A stretch of DNA of 41,562 nt, from the NCBI RefSeq assembly GCF_000576555.1, contig NZ_CP007143.1:1-41562 (forward strand), read 5' to 3'. Position numbers and translations under genes: made by a program. Below the pieces are notes generated by a model. The model worked only from the letters and a program-made list of their open reading frames with translations, searched no databases and had not been told where the DNA came from. The stretch is from Hymenobacter swuensis DY53. Lineage in GTDB: Bacteria; Bacteroidota; Bacteroidia; Cytophagales; Hymenobacteraceae. Below, in pieces: positions 1 through 8,137 of this stretch; position 1 is the stretch's first letter; each line of letters opens with the position of its first letter.

Positions 1-3
1 TAT

Positions 4-309
4 ATGAAAACGCCAACGGCTCCCAGCACGTCTTCCATACCTCCCTTCATTCAGATGGGCACGCATGCTGCTTCCATATTCAACACAGCAGAAATCAGTT
101 CTATCGCACGCTATACCATCGATATCACGGAAGACAATCGGGACCAGTATAAGGGATATATCACTCCTGACGGGCAAGTATATGTGATTCGTGCATACTT
201 AAAAGGGGGACGCTATGTCGAGGTTAAATGCGTTTCGAGTGAAACGTGGGATAAAGCTTTTGCCGAACTGAGTACAGTACTAAATAGCCATGTGATCCTG
301 CCCAGTTGA
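4..309 (+). CDS. Hypothetical protein, 101 aa
   Basis: I do not recognise this protein. The first ATG of the window (position 4) opens the frame, but the gene could begin upstream of the window edge, so the N-terminus is unconfirmed. The first 20 residues are rich in Ser, Thr and Pro with no clear signal peptide. The middle (about residues 35-80) alternates hydrophobic and charged residues as a small beta-rich domain would (YTIDITEDNRDQYKGYI, then GQVYVIRAYLKGGRYVEVK). A strong terminator hairpin follows 34 bases after the stop, which supports a real transcription unit ending here. No function can be assigned. Confidence 0.55.
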   Translation: MKTPTAPSTSSIPPFIQMGTHAASIFNTAEISSIARYTIDITEDNRDQYKGYITPDGQVYVIRAYLKGGRYVEVKCVSSETWDKAFAELSTVLNSHVILPS

Positions 310-342
310 CTGCTGGATGGATATGTTCCTTCAAAACCCAAT

Positions 343-370
343 GCCCCGACCATCCGGCCGGGGCTTCTTC
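343..370 (+). terminator. Rho-independent terminator
   Basis: GCCCCG and CGGGGC arms enclose a CC-ATCC-GG loop base and are followed by TTCTTC. The same hairpin design recurs at 2894-2935, 37531-37562 and 41464-41495. It would end the transcript of the 101-aa gene. Confidence 0.75.
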
Positions 371-401
371 TATCTTAGGGCTCAGACAACCCTATCCTTC
401 C

Positions 402-989
402 GTGAAGAAACACCTACTCCTCTGGCTCCTGTGCCTGCTCCCCTTTGCTCTCTCCGCCCAAGAAGCCGACACCACGGCTCAGGTGGAACTCCAGGAGCAA
501 GCCCAGCCCTACCGTTACGTCAACGCCTCCTCTCTTACCCTACGCGCACTCCCGTCTGCCTATGCACTAGCCTTGGCCAAGATCGACGGTGCCAGTCGGG
601 TAACGGTCCTCACCGAGCGCCCCGACGGCTGGAGCAAAGTACAGATCGAGGAGCACTTGGGCTACGTCAAGTCCGAGTATCTGGTCGAGCAGCAGCAGGA
701 CGTCACGGCCGAGTCGGTGGACTGGTCGCTGGTGGAGGCCGCCGGCGGAGCGGACTACACGAACGTGAGCGCCGTGGAGGTCCGGGCTGCACTACCGCAA
801 GCAGCTGCAGCCCGGCCGGCCGCACGTCGGACAACTCCGAGAGCTTCTGCAGGGCCGAAGGTGTACATCTGCAACAACGGCCGCACGGAGGTCTACCACA
901 GTAGTGAGAGCTGCTCGGCGACGAACCGGTGCACCTACGCGACGAAGGTGAACGGTACGGGTGAGGCGCGTGGCCTGGGATTGCAGTGA
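402..989 (+). CDS. Secreted bacterial SH3-domain protein
   Basis: A GTG start at 402 is chosen because it directly precedes a classic signal peptide (VKKHLLLWLLCLLPFALSAQ) and lies just beyond the upstream terminator; the longer open frame from 306 runs through that terminator and is unlikely. Mature residues about 35-92 (YRYVNASSLTLRALPS to WSKVQIEEHLGYVKSEYL) form an SH3_3-type domain, usually a cell-wall or peptide-binding fold. An Ala-rich linker leads to a C-terminal motif, VYICNNGRTEVYHSSESC, of a short Cys/His domain. Relatives, from memory, usually carry further Cys residues near the end; here the protein stops at EARGLGLQ without them, so that domain may be truncated. It probably acts in the periplasm or at the cell surface. 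Confidence 0.7.
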   Translation: MKKHLLLWLLCLLPFALSAQEADTTAQVELQEQAQPYRYVNASSLTLRALPSAYALALAKIDGASRVTVLTERPDGWSKVQIEEHLGYVKSEYLVEQQQDVTAESVDWSLVEAAGGADYTNVSAVEVRAALPQAAAARPAARRTTPRASAGPKVYICNNGRTEVYHSSESCSATNRCTYATKVNGTGEARGLGLQ

Positions 990-995
990 CTTATG

Positions 996-1023
996 AAGTG
1001 CTACTGACTTCTCAGTAGCACTT
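996..1023. terminator. Hairpin after the SH3 gene
   Basis: A perfect 11-bp stem (AAGTGCTACTG and CAGTAGCACTT) with a 6-base loop begins six bases after the SH3-protein stop codon. The U-tract is short on either strand, so it is a probable rather than certain terminator. Confidence 0.55.
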
Positions 1024-1164
1024 TGGTCAGAAGAACAACCCCGCGTGAAAGCCATGATTTATACCATATTATCTGAATGTCACAATGTAGCGCAATAAGT
1101 CCTTGAGTTGGCTATAAAGGAAGGGTAGGTTTACGCATCCTCCACTCCTTTCCATTCTATAATC

Positions 1165-2874
1165 ATGAAACACTCTCTATTCTTCAAAGCTATTTCTGCT
1201 TTGGCATTGACCAGTAGCTTAGTGCTGGGGCAGCATACTGCCTATGCACAGGAGGATGAACCTTGGGCTAAAAAGCTTCTCCAGCAACGTCGAAGCGCTA
1301 GTAAACCAAGCGTACCTCCATTAGTTGTAACTCGTCCTACAACTATAATGAAAGGGCCATGCGAACTCATCCCAAACGGCGATTTTGAATCACAGACAAC
1401 TGGCAGCACGGGTCCAACCCAGTTGAACAACCTAGGTGGAGGCGTACCAGGATGGCCTGGAGACCAAGCTCCTATTGCCGCTTCAGAATTGCAATCTTGG
1501 TCTTCTAATTCTCAAGCTACCCCTGAATATTACGCGAACAATGGCACCATAGCAAACATACGCCCAGCTACAGGTGCTTACGCAAGTTTTAGCCCCTTCT
1601 CAGGGGTAGGCGCGGTAGGTCTGTTCTCACGTAGGGGGGGCAATACCGGTTTTGATGACGTATCTGAATACATAAACGCCGCAATTCCGACACTTACTGC
1701 AGGAAGCCGGTATTATGCTCAGTTTCAGGCGCAGCTATCCAGCAACACACTTGCCGCTAACAGTGCCGTGAGCAATGGATTTGGTTTATTGTTCTCCAAT
1801 GGTCAACCGACCGCAAATAATGGGTTCAGAGACTTTATCACAATCAATGGTCCAACTGTTCTAAGTGGACCTATTGCGAGAACGAATACAAGCCTCAACG
1901 ATTGGCGCTTAGTTAGCGGACAGTTCACGGCATCAGGCACGGAAAACAGGGTTACAATAGGCATGTTCAACCCAACTGGTTATGCTCAGCCAGTAGGTAC
2001 TAATCTTGTCAATACCTATATATTGGTAGACGACGTTGAACTATACAAGATACCTACCGCTGGTCCCGACCGGGCCTGCTCAAGTACGGGGGTTCAACTT
2101 GGCGAAGGCTGCGCGATTCCAGGAGCAACCTATGCGTGGCGCCAAAGTGGAAACGCTACAGTACAAGCAACTACTCTGCAGTGGAACGTCCAACCTGCTA
2201 CCACAACTACTTATACATTAACGGTCCGGCTACCAGATGGCAGTACCCACACCACATCGGTTAAGGTCAACGTGTGCCCGCCTTGTCCGGCCTTGACGGA
2301 TGCACCTACTTTTTACTTAGTGCAACAAACGCCTAACACGTCTAACAGCAATGCCACTTTCAACATCAAGGTTCTTAACACACCCGGTGTCGAATTCTTC
2401 ACGCTGAATCTGCAAAATGGCAATCCTGCAGACAATAGAATCATGTCGGTGAACGACGATGGTTTTGGCTTCTCCACTTTCGTATTGGGTTTGATCGGCG
2501 AAACCTGGTATCACACGACCGTGGTAGCCAGTAACTCCTGTGGCAACGTTTCCCCTACAGCATATAAATACCTGCATGTACCAGGTTGCCCGCCCGGCGG
2601 CTGTAGTGGTGGAGAAGACCCATATTTTACGTCCACTACACCTGCTTACCCCAACCCGGCGGCAGCAACGCTCAACGTGGAGGTTACAACCCCTTCCACT
2701 ACCGGGTTCATCTATCTGCTCGATGGCCGGGGAAATGTAGCGCGGAAAGTACGCGCGAACCAGAAGACGACGACCTTGGATGTACAGGACTTACCGGCTG
2801 GTCTGTACCAACTTGTGACGCCTGCTGAAGCAGGGAAAAAACCAGTGCGCACGACTATACAGGTTGTGCACTAA
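1165..2874 (+). CDS. Secreted protein with T9SS C-terminal sorting domain
   Basis: The 569-residue protein begins with a signal peptide (residues about 1-29, ending TAYAQ). The region from about residue 65 to 300 (CELIPNGDFESQ through YILVDDVELYKI) has the look of a carbohydrate-binding-like or fibronectin-like jelly-roll: a N-G-D-F-E opening and a VDDVELY closing strand. A PKD/Ig-like segment rich in Thr follows (about 300-370), then another beta-sandwich. The last ~80 residues start with YPNPAAATLNVEV and contain GLYQLVTP, the hallmark of the type A C-terminal domain recognised by the Bacteroidota type IX secretion system. The protein is therefore predicted to cross the outer membrane and be anchored or released. 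Substrate unknown. It is monocistronic, ended by the hairpin at 2894. Confidence 0.85.
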   Translation: MKHSLFFKAISALALTSSLVLGQHTAYAQEDEPWAKKLLQQRRSASKPSVPPLVVTRPTTIMKGPCELIPNGDFESQTTGSTGPTQLNNLGGGVPGWPGDQAPIAASELQSWSSNSQATPEYYANNGTIANIRPATGAYASFSPFSGVGAVGLFSRRGGNTGFDDVSEYINAAIPTLTAGSRYYAQFQAQLSSNTLAANSAVSNGFGLLFSNGQPTANNGFRDFITINGPTVLSGPIARTNTSLNDWRLVSGQFTASGTENRVTIGMFNPTGYAQPVGTNLVNTYILVDDVELYKIPTAGPDRACSSTGVQLGEGCAIPGATYAWRQSGNATVQATTLQWNVQPATTTTYTLTVRLPDGSTHTTSVKVNVCPPCPALTDAPTFYLVQQTPNTSNSNATFNIKVLNTPGVEFFTLNLQNGNPADNRIMSVNDDGFGFSTFVLGLIGETWYHTTVVASNSCGNVSPTAYKYLHVPGCPPGGCSGGEDPYFTSTTPAYPNPAAATLNVEVTTPSTTGFIYLLDGRGNVARKVRANQKTTTLDVQDLPAGLYQLVTPAEAGKKPVRTTIQVVH

Positions 2875-2893
2875 ATCCCCTGCTCATAATCAT

Positions 2894-2935
2894 AAAAGTA
2901 AGCGTCCCGGCCATCTGGTCGGGACGCTTACTTTT
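2894..2935. terminator. Strong bidirectional terminator
   Basis: A nearly perfect stem of about 19 bp (AAAAGTAAGCGTCCCGG with its complement, loop around CATC) has A-runs on one side and T-runs on the other, so it can terminate transcription from either direction. It lies 20 bases past the T9SS-cargo stop. Confidence 0.85.
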
Positions 2936-3095
2936 CCAGCCTCTACAACTGCTGGTCTGAAGAATCCTTGACTCTTCGACTAGGAGTCATCCGTACCAGC
3001 CCGCAGAAAATGGCCATAAAAATACGGGCTAGCACGGATATAATATTGTATATAATTTATTCTATTTAGTTAAATCAATCCACCCTCTTGTTGCT

Positions 3096-3968
3096 ATGAA
3101 AACAACTCTACTTTCGATTCTCTTGATAAGTGCCTGCCTGAACACTTACCAAGCCAAGGCTCAGCTTAAAAGCGGCTTTCATTATAAAATTCTGAAACAG
3201 CCCAAGCACGGCTCTAGTCTTGCTTTAAAGTACGCCACAGTCACAAAGCCTAAAACAGGGGCTACCACGCGAACTGACGAAGATCGAGTACTCCACAGTA
3301 AAAAGCTCAGAGCTGACGTTAAGCCACAAGGCGATACCCTGATGATTGATTTTTGGGGTATCACTAGTAACCCTGATCCAGCACAGAATTGTGCTACCTG
3401 CGTGAAAGCAGCTGATTTGTTGGGTGACCACCCAGACGCAACTGGCACGAAGACGTATTACTACTATACGACGGTTGGCAAGCGCAAGCAGTTAAACACA
3501 GCCGTTAGCTACGTTTCCATTCCCTATGCTGCCACGGAAATCGGGGCTGCCACCGTTCCGTTCAAATACCGTTTCGGCAACACCAGCAAGATTGTCTCCA
3601 ACCAACTGCTATCCGACATCAGTGCCGGCCTGTATATCGGGCGCAAGTGGGGCCGTACCCGCTTCTACGCCGATAAAGAGCGCAACCACAATAGCGCGGC
3701 CTTTACGATTGGGTTTATGCTCTCGCCTACGATTATTTCCATCGACTCTACCAACACGCGGAACGAAGTCAAAACTAAATCAGACGAGATGGGCATTACC
3801 ACGGCGCTGGCCACGATGTATTCCTATCGCGACATAAGCTTCGGTTTATTCTTCGGGGCAGACCACCCTGTAACTGGTCGGTCTGGACGCTGGGTATATG
3901 CGAACAAGCCATGGATTGGTTTTGGCCTGGGCTACAAGCTCAGTATGCTGGGTGGTGGAAAAGACTAA
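3096..3968 (+). CDS. Hypothetical exported protein, possible outer-membrane barrel
   Basis: The 290-residue protein has a signal peptide (MKTTLLSILLISACLNTYQAKAQ). Residues about 25-110 are Lys-rich and contain a CATC pair (NCATCVKAADLLG). From residue ~130 alternating hydrophobic and polar residues with regular Gly and Tyr (SAGLYIGRKWGRTRFYA, FTIGFMLSP, ISFGLFFGAD, IGFGLGYKL) look like transmembrane beta strands, so an outer-membrane beta-barrel is a reasonable inference. No family is recognised. The gene stands alone, preceded by an AT-rich stretch at about 3035-3070 that could hold its promoter, though no TAnnTTTG element is convincing. Confidence 0.65.
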   Translation: MKTTLLSILLISACLNTYQAKAQLKSGFHYKILKQPKHGSSLALKYATVTKPKTGATTRTDEDRVLHSKKLRADVKPQGDTLMIDFWGITSNPDPAQNCATCVKAADLLGDHPDATGTKTYYYYTTVGKRKQLNTAVSYVSIPYAATEIGAATVPFKYRFGNTSKIVSNQLLSDISAGLYIGRKWGRTRFYADKERNHNSAAFTIGFMLSPTIISIDSTNTRNEVKTKSDEMGITTALATMYSYRDISFGLFFGADHPVTGRSGRWVYANKPWIGFGLGYKLSMLGGGKD

Positions 3969-3986
3969 TGCATTGTACTGTGACTT

Positions 3987-4156
3987 GCCTCGGTGATATC
4001 CCTACAGATACCACCGAGGCAGCCCGTAGCAGCTGCCGGCAGATGACAGTGCAAGGCGGGGCAACCAGCTATACCAGTGAGACTGTGAGCCCTCGATACA
4101 GCTTGAAAACTGCGTGTATGAGGTAGGAACGAACAAGCCGTTGAGATTGGCTTTTT
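3987..4156. terminator. Two hairpins after the exported-protein gene
   Basis: The first (3987-4020) has a perfect 9-bp stem, GCCTCGGTG with CACCGAGGC, but no T-run. The second (4135-4156) is AAGCC and GGCTT around a 9-base loop and ends in TTTTT, a plausible weak terminator on the + strand. Confidence 0.4.
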
Positions 4157-4198
4157 GCCTGGGTGCAACCTGTTTTGAATTTGCCAGTAGGTAGGCAG

Positions 4199-4546
4199 GT
4201 GAAACCACTCAAGCAAGCCCTCGTCACCGAACTCGCCGCGGCACTGTCCACCGTATTGCCAGTTACCTCCACCGGTACGCTCCCCAAAGGCGTTGCCCAG
4301 GCCGTGGAGGAATTGGCCGACAGCATCCTGCGCTGGCGGGCCAGTCAGCAGCGCACCCTGCGTGGCAGCAGCAAGGCCCCTTCTTCTGAGTCGGATGAGC
4401 TGTCCCGCCTGATGCAGGGGCGGCTATATGAAGAAGAAAGCGTATCCATTCCGGATGCACCACCCGTACCGCCTGCTCTGGCACCGGCCAGCCCAACGGC
4501 ACAACTGCCCGCCGAACGGAAGCGCCGGCCCCGTATCCCCCGCTAA
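4199..4546 (+). CDS. Hypothetical protein, Ala/Pro-rich
   Basis: A GTG start at 4199 (VKPLKQALVTELAAALSTVLP) is preferred over the ATG at 4163 because it gives an amphipathic helical N-terminus and the extra 12 residues look non-coding; this choice is uncertain. The helical first half (residues about 1-60, ending VEELADSILRWRASQQ) is followed by an acidic stretch and a Pro-rich basic tail (ERKRRPRIPR). The gene converges on the relaxase gene with 5 bases between the stops. I do not recognise a family. Its compact size and basic tail would suit a small nucleic-acid or protein-binding accessory, but that is a guess. Confidence 0.5.
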   Translation: MKPLKQALVTELAAALSTVLPVTSTGTLPKGVAQAVEELADSILRWRASQQRTLRGSSKAPSSESDELSRLMQGRLYEEESVSIPDAPPVPPALAPASPTAQLPAERKRRPRIPR

Positions 4547-4551
4547 CCCGT

Positions 4552-6195
4552 TTACATCGAGATACCTTGTTCCCGGCTCGGGGGCTGCCGGTCTCGCTCC
4601 AGCGTACGCACCGCCCCCGTACGTGTGGCCTGGTTCCCGTAGGTTTCCTCCACGACAACTCCCTCGGAGCGTTGTGCCTTGTTCAGCGCCGCGCTGATCT
4701 GCTCAATCGTTTTCCAGTCGAAGCTGTAGGCCACGCCGAGTGACGTGCGTTTGTCTTCCAGTACGCGCACCTGCCACACGCTGGCTCCGGCCTCCTCGAA
4801 CGCGGCCCGGATGCGCTCTGCCTTCTCAGGATCCACCACCGTAATCGTTGCCTTGAGCGAGCGTGGATCATTCGCAATCTGCATCCTCTTCTCCTGCTGT
4901 TGCTCGGCCCGGGTACGCTCGATAGCCTGCTCTACTTGCTCATGTATGGGCTGGCCGTTGGGATGCAGGTCAGTGAGCGGAAACCGCACCGCAGTTAGCA
5001 TTTCCCGTACGAGCAGCTGCCCATCTGGGTCTCTATTGATCGTGAAGCCATTCTGCTGGAGCGCCTGCTTTACATCCTTGACCGCCGTGATGGGGCCCTG
5101 CAGTGTTGTGACCACCACGTCTTCCGCGCGCTGCCGGCTTTGCTCCTTCTGTTTGCCAGCCCACTCCGCTAGATTGGCGGCCAACGGGTCTGCCTGCGCC
5201 GTCTGCACGATTAATCGGTGGAACCGTCCCCGCAGGGCAGTCAATTCTTCCGTCTTGGTCTCAAGTGCTTGGTTTTGCTGGCGCAGTGCCGTCGCCAGCC
5301 GCTGCTCGTGCTCCTTGCTGGTGGCCAGCTGCTTTTCCAGAATGCGCACCCGTTCCTGCGCCAGTATGTTGGCCGTAGCGATGGTCGAGACCTGCGCCAG
5401 CTTCGCGTTGACAGCGGCCACCTGTTGGGCGGCATGTTCGTTCAACCGGGCCTGCTCCCGCTCCAGATATGCCTGCGGGCTGACTCGCTCCAGTGCCTTC
5501 ATGGCCGGCAGCTGGAAGGGGACGTGGGTCAAAGGCTTAGTCAATTCCGCCAGTTCCTGCTGGCTGGTTTTCTGGGCCCCGTAGTAGCGGCGCACATCCT
5601 CATGAATGGCGGTGCTATACATCACACCACGCTTCAGGCCATAGGGCGCCATAGCTTGGGCGTAGTCGGTTTGCAGTTGACGCAGGGCGACGGGGCTGAA
5701 CAAATCCCGGGCCGATAGCCGCTCGGTAGCCCCTACCTTTTCACCCTTATGTAGGCGTTGCTCCTGAGTAATCGGAACGACCATAGCATGCAGGTGGGGA
5801 GTGCTCTCGTCCTGGTGCAGCATGCAGCCGATGACGTTCTGAGCGCCGTAGCGCTTCTGTAAAAAGTCCAGATTGTCCTGTACCCATTTTGAGTTCCAGA
5901 TGTCGGCTCGCTGGCCGGTTACCGCATCCTTGGGAAACTTCTCCTCGCTGGCGGTGAGTAAGACTTCCACTATCCGGACCGCATCCTTGCGCAGGCGTGG
6001 CAGCTGTAGCTCAGCGATACGCTCCGTGGCTAAGTCCCAGTAACTGCGCTGCTCGTGATTGATCAGCTCGTGGTTGAGGTGTCGCAAAGCAGGGTCGGCG
6101 TTAGGCGTATCCTGCGTCCGGTAGTTGTGGTGGGCGGCACTCTGCGCCTGTTCACGGCTGGCGATTTTCGTGACACGAATGATAGCAAATGCCAT
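4552..6195 (-). CDS. mobV: MobV-family relaxase (plasmid mobilization / Pre)
   Basis: This 547-residue protein nicks one DNA strand at oriT and pilots it into a recipient through a helper conjugation system. The N-terminal ~220 residues match the MobV (Pre/Mob) family typified by MobM of pMV158: HHNYR (residues 22-26, the catalytic His region), LRHLNHEL (38-45), and the metal-binding motif HQDESTPHLHAMVVP (127-141). Residues about 240-360 are a Gln/Glu/Arg-rich coiled coil, which fits a C-terminal dimer or membrane-association region; the rest is unassigned. The gene is of normal family length and appears intact. A MobV-type oriT lies 50 bases upstream of its start. With no type IV secretion genes in the window, the element is mobilizable rather than self-transmissible as far as seen. 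Confidence 0.92.
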   Translation of the reverse strand: MAFAIIRVTKIASREQAQSAAHHNYRTQDTPNADPALRHLNHELINHEQRSYWDLATERIAELQLPRLRKDAVRIVEVLLTASEEKFPKDAVTGQRADIWNSKWVQDNLDFLQKRYGAQNVIGCMLHQDESTPHLHAMVVPITQEQRLHKGEKVGATERLSARDLFSPVALRQLQTDYAQAMAPYGLKRGVMYSTAIHEDVRRYYGAQKTSQQELAELTKPLTHVPFQLPAMKALERVSPQAYLEREQARLNEHAAQQVAAVNAKLAQVSTIATANILAQERVRILEKQLATSKEHEQRLATALRQQNQALETKTEELTALRGRFHRLIVQTAQADPLAANLAEWAGKQKEQSRQRAEDVVVTTLQGPITAVKDVKQALQQNGFTINRDPDGQLLVREMLTAVRFPLTDLHPNGQPIHEQVEQAIERTRAEQQQEKRMQIANDPRSLKATITVVDPEKAERIRAAFEEAGASVWQVRVLEDKRTSLGVAYSFDWKTIEQISAALNKAQRSEGVVVEETYGNQATRTGAVRTLERDRQPPSREQGISM

Positions 6196-6244
6196 TGCGT
6201 AATGCGTTAGCGTAAGAATAAATAGTGGGGGCTGCTATTCTTCC

Positions 6245-6267
6245 AATGTGTAGTGGGTTATACATTA
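6245..6267 (+). other. Probable oriT (MobV type)
   Basis: AATGTGTA (6245-6252), loop GTGGGT (6253-6258) and TATACATT (6259-6266) form a hairpin with one mismatch. The stretch TAGTGGGTTATACATTA matches the pMV158 oriT core TAGTGTGTTATACTTTA at 15 of 17 bases, quoted from memory. It lies in the intergenic space just upstream of the MobV relaxase, where MobV plasmids carry oriT. The nick would be expected within the GTGGGT/TA segment. Confidence 0.72.
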
Positions 6268-6383
6268 GGGTGATCTGGCCGCTTCATTATAACGGGCTTA
6301 CTTGCTGTGTAGTATTAGTCTCTTCCGAAGGAAGTGTATTAGTTGCTATCTCTATACTACACCTATGCGGCGGTCTATATTCT

Positions 6384-6614
6384 TTAATGCGAGTCCCTTC
6401 TTAAGCGATGGCCTTGCAGAATCCTAAGCTGCTCTAATGTCAATTCTCCTTGCACATATCGCTGCCACAATCCGAGCGTCTCTGCACTCACTTGCGGGAT
6501 GCCCGCTTCTGTGATACCGACGATACATTCTGCTTCCACCATGCGCGCCAACCAGCCTTGCTGCTCAGCGGGGGAAAGGGAACTAGAGGGACCAGGAAAA
6601 TAAGAGCTGGACAT
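6384..6614 (-). CDS. Small protein, VbhA-like antitoxin fold
   Basis: The start is taken at the second Met (MSSSYFPGPS); a longer frame begins at 6635. The 76-residue product has a Ser-rich N-terminus, then MVEAECIVGITEAGIPQVSAETLGLWQRYVQGELTLEQL, which resembles the VbhA/FicA antitoxin layout where a (S/T)xxxE(G/N)-type inhibitory helix is followed by xSPExxxLxxRYVxGExxxEEL. The closing half fits that pattern well; the inhibitory motif is not clear here. No Fic-domain partner gene is in the window. It is located between oriT and the partition genes, where plasmids of Bacteroidota often carry such orphan genes. The assignment is tentative. Confidence 0.5.
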   Translation of the reverse strand: MSSSYFPGPSSSLSPAEQQGWLARMVEAECIVGITEAGIPQVSAETLGLWQRYVQGELTLEQLRILQGHRLRRDSH

Positions 6615-6693
6615 AGCAGTAAAGAAAAGTACCAAAAGATATGTACGGCTTCACCCCCGCCTCGGATCCTTATAACTGCAGCTTACCGTTCCC

Positions 6694-7179
6694 TTATTTA
6701 GGGATTCCCCGCCGAATACGTTGCTTACGCGTTTCCTCTTGCTGCCGAATATGAGCCGGGCGCGACTCTATGGTAGCTCCGTCGAAGAGCTTATCCAAGG
6801 CATCATGCAAGGCTTGCTTTTGGGTGTATTCGTACTGCCCGGACATACGCTTGGTGTGTACGTAATCCTTGAGTCGATCCAAGTAGCGCTGCCCAACAAT
6901 AAACGTCTGCCGCACATCGACATCGTCATCGGCAACATCAGTAACACCGGTAACATTGGCTACCGCTTTCTCTGAAGTCAGTACTGTGTTACTGATGTTA
7001 CTACCTGCATCTTTCCGAGTATTCTCTTTAGTGTTACTACTGTTACCAAGTACTGGTTCGACTACCGGAGCCGAGGATAAAGCAGGCTGGTCCTGCTCCA
7101 GAAAATCAAGGATATCTTTTTCGGAAGTGCGCTTCGGTGCTTCCGGTTTAGTGGCGAGTTGCTTGAAGGATTTGGCCAT
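6694..7179 (-). CDS. ParA-partner DNA-binding protein (ParB-like)
   Basis: The gene starts 10 bases after the ParA stop on the same strand, the usual place of the centromere-binding partner in plasmid partition operons. Its 161 residues have a basic N-terminus, a long Ser/Thr/Asn-rich linker (about 35-85), and a C-terminal domain VGQRYLDRLKDYVHTKRMSGQYEYTQKQALHDALDKLF, which looks like a ribbon-helix-helix or related short DNA-binding domain. No ParB/Spo0J motif is present, so type Ib-like partition is the better comparison. It would bind parS repeats and stimulate the ParA ATPase. Its linker region overlaps three 9-bp spaced GTTAC pairs at the DNA level (6941-7046), matching the array upstream of parA. 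Confidence 0.7.
   Translation of the reverse strand: MAKSFKQLATKPEAPKRTSEKDILDFLEQDQPALSSAPVVEPVLGNSSNTKENTRKDAGSNISNTVLTSEKAVANVTGVTDVADDDVDVRQTFIVGQRYLDRLKDYVHTKRMSGQYEYTQKQALHDALDKLFDGATIESRPAHIRQQEETRKQRIRRGIPK
6941..7046. repeat. GTTAC pairs, 9-bp spacing, inside parB-like gene
   Basis: GTAAC occurs at 6941 and 6950, GTTAC at 6988 and 6997, and GTTAC at 7033 and 7042. Each pair has exactly 9-bp spacing and the form TGTTACnnnTGTTAC on one strand or the other. They lie in the linker-coding part of the ParA-partner gene and repeat the motif of the parA upstream array. Confidence 0.65.
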
Positions 7180-7189
7180 AGTCGAATGC

Positions 7190-7933
7190 TTAACGAGTCA
7201 GAATTTCCTGCACCAAGTGCCCATAGTCCATGGCGCCGGCACTGGTGGGCGCATAGGTGAAAATATCCTGTCCCAAGTGGGGTGCCTCCCCCAAGGCGAT
7301 GGTTTCCCGAATCGTGCTGGTGAGTACCAGGTCCGGGTATTTGTCACGTACGACTTCCGCCGTTTCCCGCCGTAGCACCTTCCGCGGATCAAAGCGGGTG
7401 AAGAAGATCCCACCTACCACTAGCGTAGGATTCAGACGACGCTGCACCCGGGTCACCATCTCCAGTACTTTCTCTAACCCGTCCGTGGCATACAATTGCG
7501 CTTCTAAGGGAATGTAGAGGGCGTTGGCGCACGCGTAGGCATTGAGGGTAATCAAGCCCAACGCGGGTGGACAATCTAGCAGCACGTAGTCGCACCGTTC
7601 GAGCAAAGGCTCCAGCAAGTCTTTAAGCAGAAACTCACGGTCAAGCTCATCGCCCTTCACCTTTTCGAAGCTAGAGAGGGCAGGTGAGCCGGCAATCAAT
7701 GCGAGGTTGTCCTGGATAGGATAGGCCTTTACTTTGTATTCCTGCAGCAGGGCCCCGTAGACGTTGAACTCGGCTTCAGTTAGCCCCAAGCCACTCGTCA
7801 GATTGATCTGGGGGTCTAGGTCCACAAGCAGTACTTTGTAGCCTGCCCGGGCCAGCCCGGCGCCAATGTTGGCAGTAGAGGTGGTCTTGCCTACGCCTCC
7901 TTTCTGGTTGGTAAAAGCGATGATCTTGCTCAT
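7190..7933 (-). CDS. parA: ParA-family partition ATPase
   Basis: The 247-residue protein is a deviant Walker-type ATPase that positions plasmid copies over the nucleoid so each daughter cell receives one. The deviant Walker A KGGVGKTT is at residues 11-18, the A-prime motif LLVDLDPQ at about 35-42, and Walker B LLDCPP at about 117-122. It lacks the long N-terminal helix-turn-helix of type Ia ParA and so matches the short type Ib form, whose repression is usually by the partner protein. It is cotranscribed with its DNA-binding partner. Two GTTAT and five GTTAC-like repeats lie directly upstream, in the place of the promoter and centromere. Confidence 0.93.
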   Translation of the reverse strand: MSKIIAFTNQKGGVGKTTSTANIGAGLARAGYKVLLVDLDPQINLTSGLGLTEAEFNVYGALLQEYKVKAYPIQDNLALIAGSPALSSFEKVKGDELDREFLLKDLLEPLLERCDYVLLDCPPALGLITLNAYACANALYIPLEAQLYATDGLEKVLEMVTRVQRRLNPTLVVGGIFFTRFDPRKVLRRETAEVVRDKYPDLVLTSTIRETIALGEAPHLGQDIFTYAPTSAGAMDYGHLVQEILTR

Positions 7934-7960
7934 GCAGCAATACTACAACAGAATTTGCAT

Positions 7961-8029
7961 GTTATTCATGTTATGGCGATAGCCCACTGTTACTATTGTT
8001 ATGAGTGTTACTAGTATTACTTATGTTAC
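7961..8029 (+). repeat. Nine-bp phased GTTAC array upstream of parA (candidate parS)
   Basis: Copies begin at 7989 (GTTAC), 7998 (GTTAT), 8007 (GTTAC), 8016 (ATTAC) and 8025 (GTTAC), all exactly 9 bp apart, with two further GTTAT at 7961 and 7970. The unit is roughly TGTTACTAn. Its position before parA and the matching copies inside the partner gene suggest a ParB-like binding site that serves as centromere and operator. Confidence 0.7.
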
Positions 8030-8137
8030 ACAAAGAAGTATGGAAAGCTTAGCATACCGTATCTACTTTAACCTGATCGCTCAACTTCTAGTCTGTATAC
8101 TTGAGTTACTTTATGCTTGACTTGATTACTTAGTACG

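Noticed and set aside
306..401. Upstream extension of the SH3-domain protein to 306
   Set aside because: It crosses a terminator and lies before the signal peptide; the GTG at 402 is a better start.
4745..5584. 279-aa open frame on the + strand inside the relaxase gene
   Set aside because: Ser/Cys-rich antisense shadow of the well-supported MobV relaxase.
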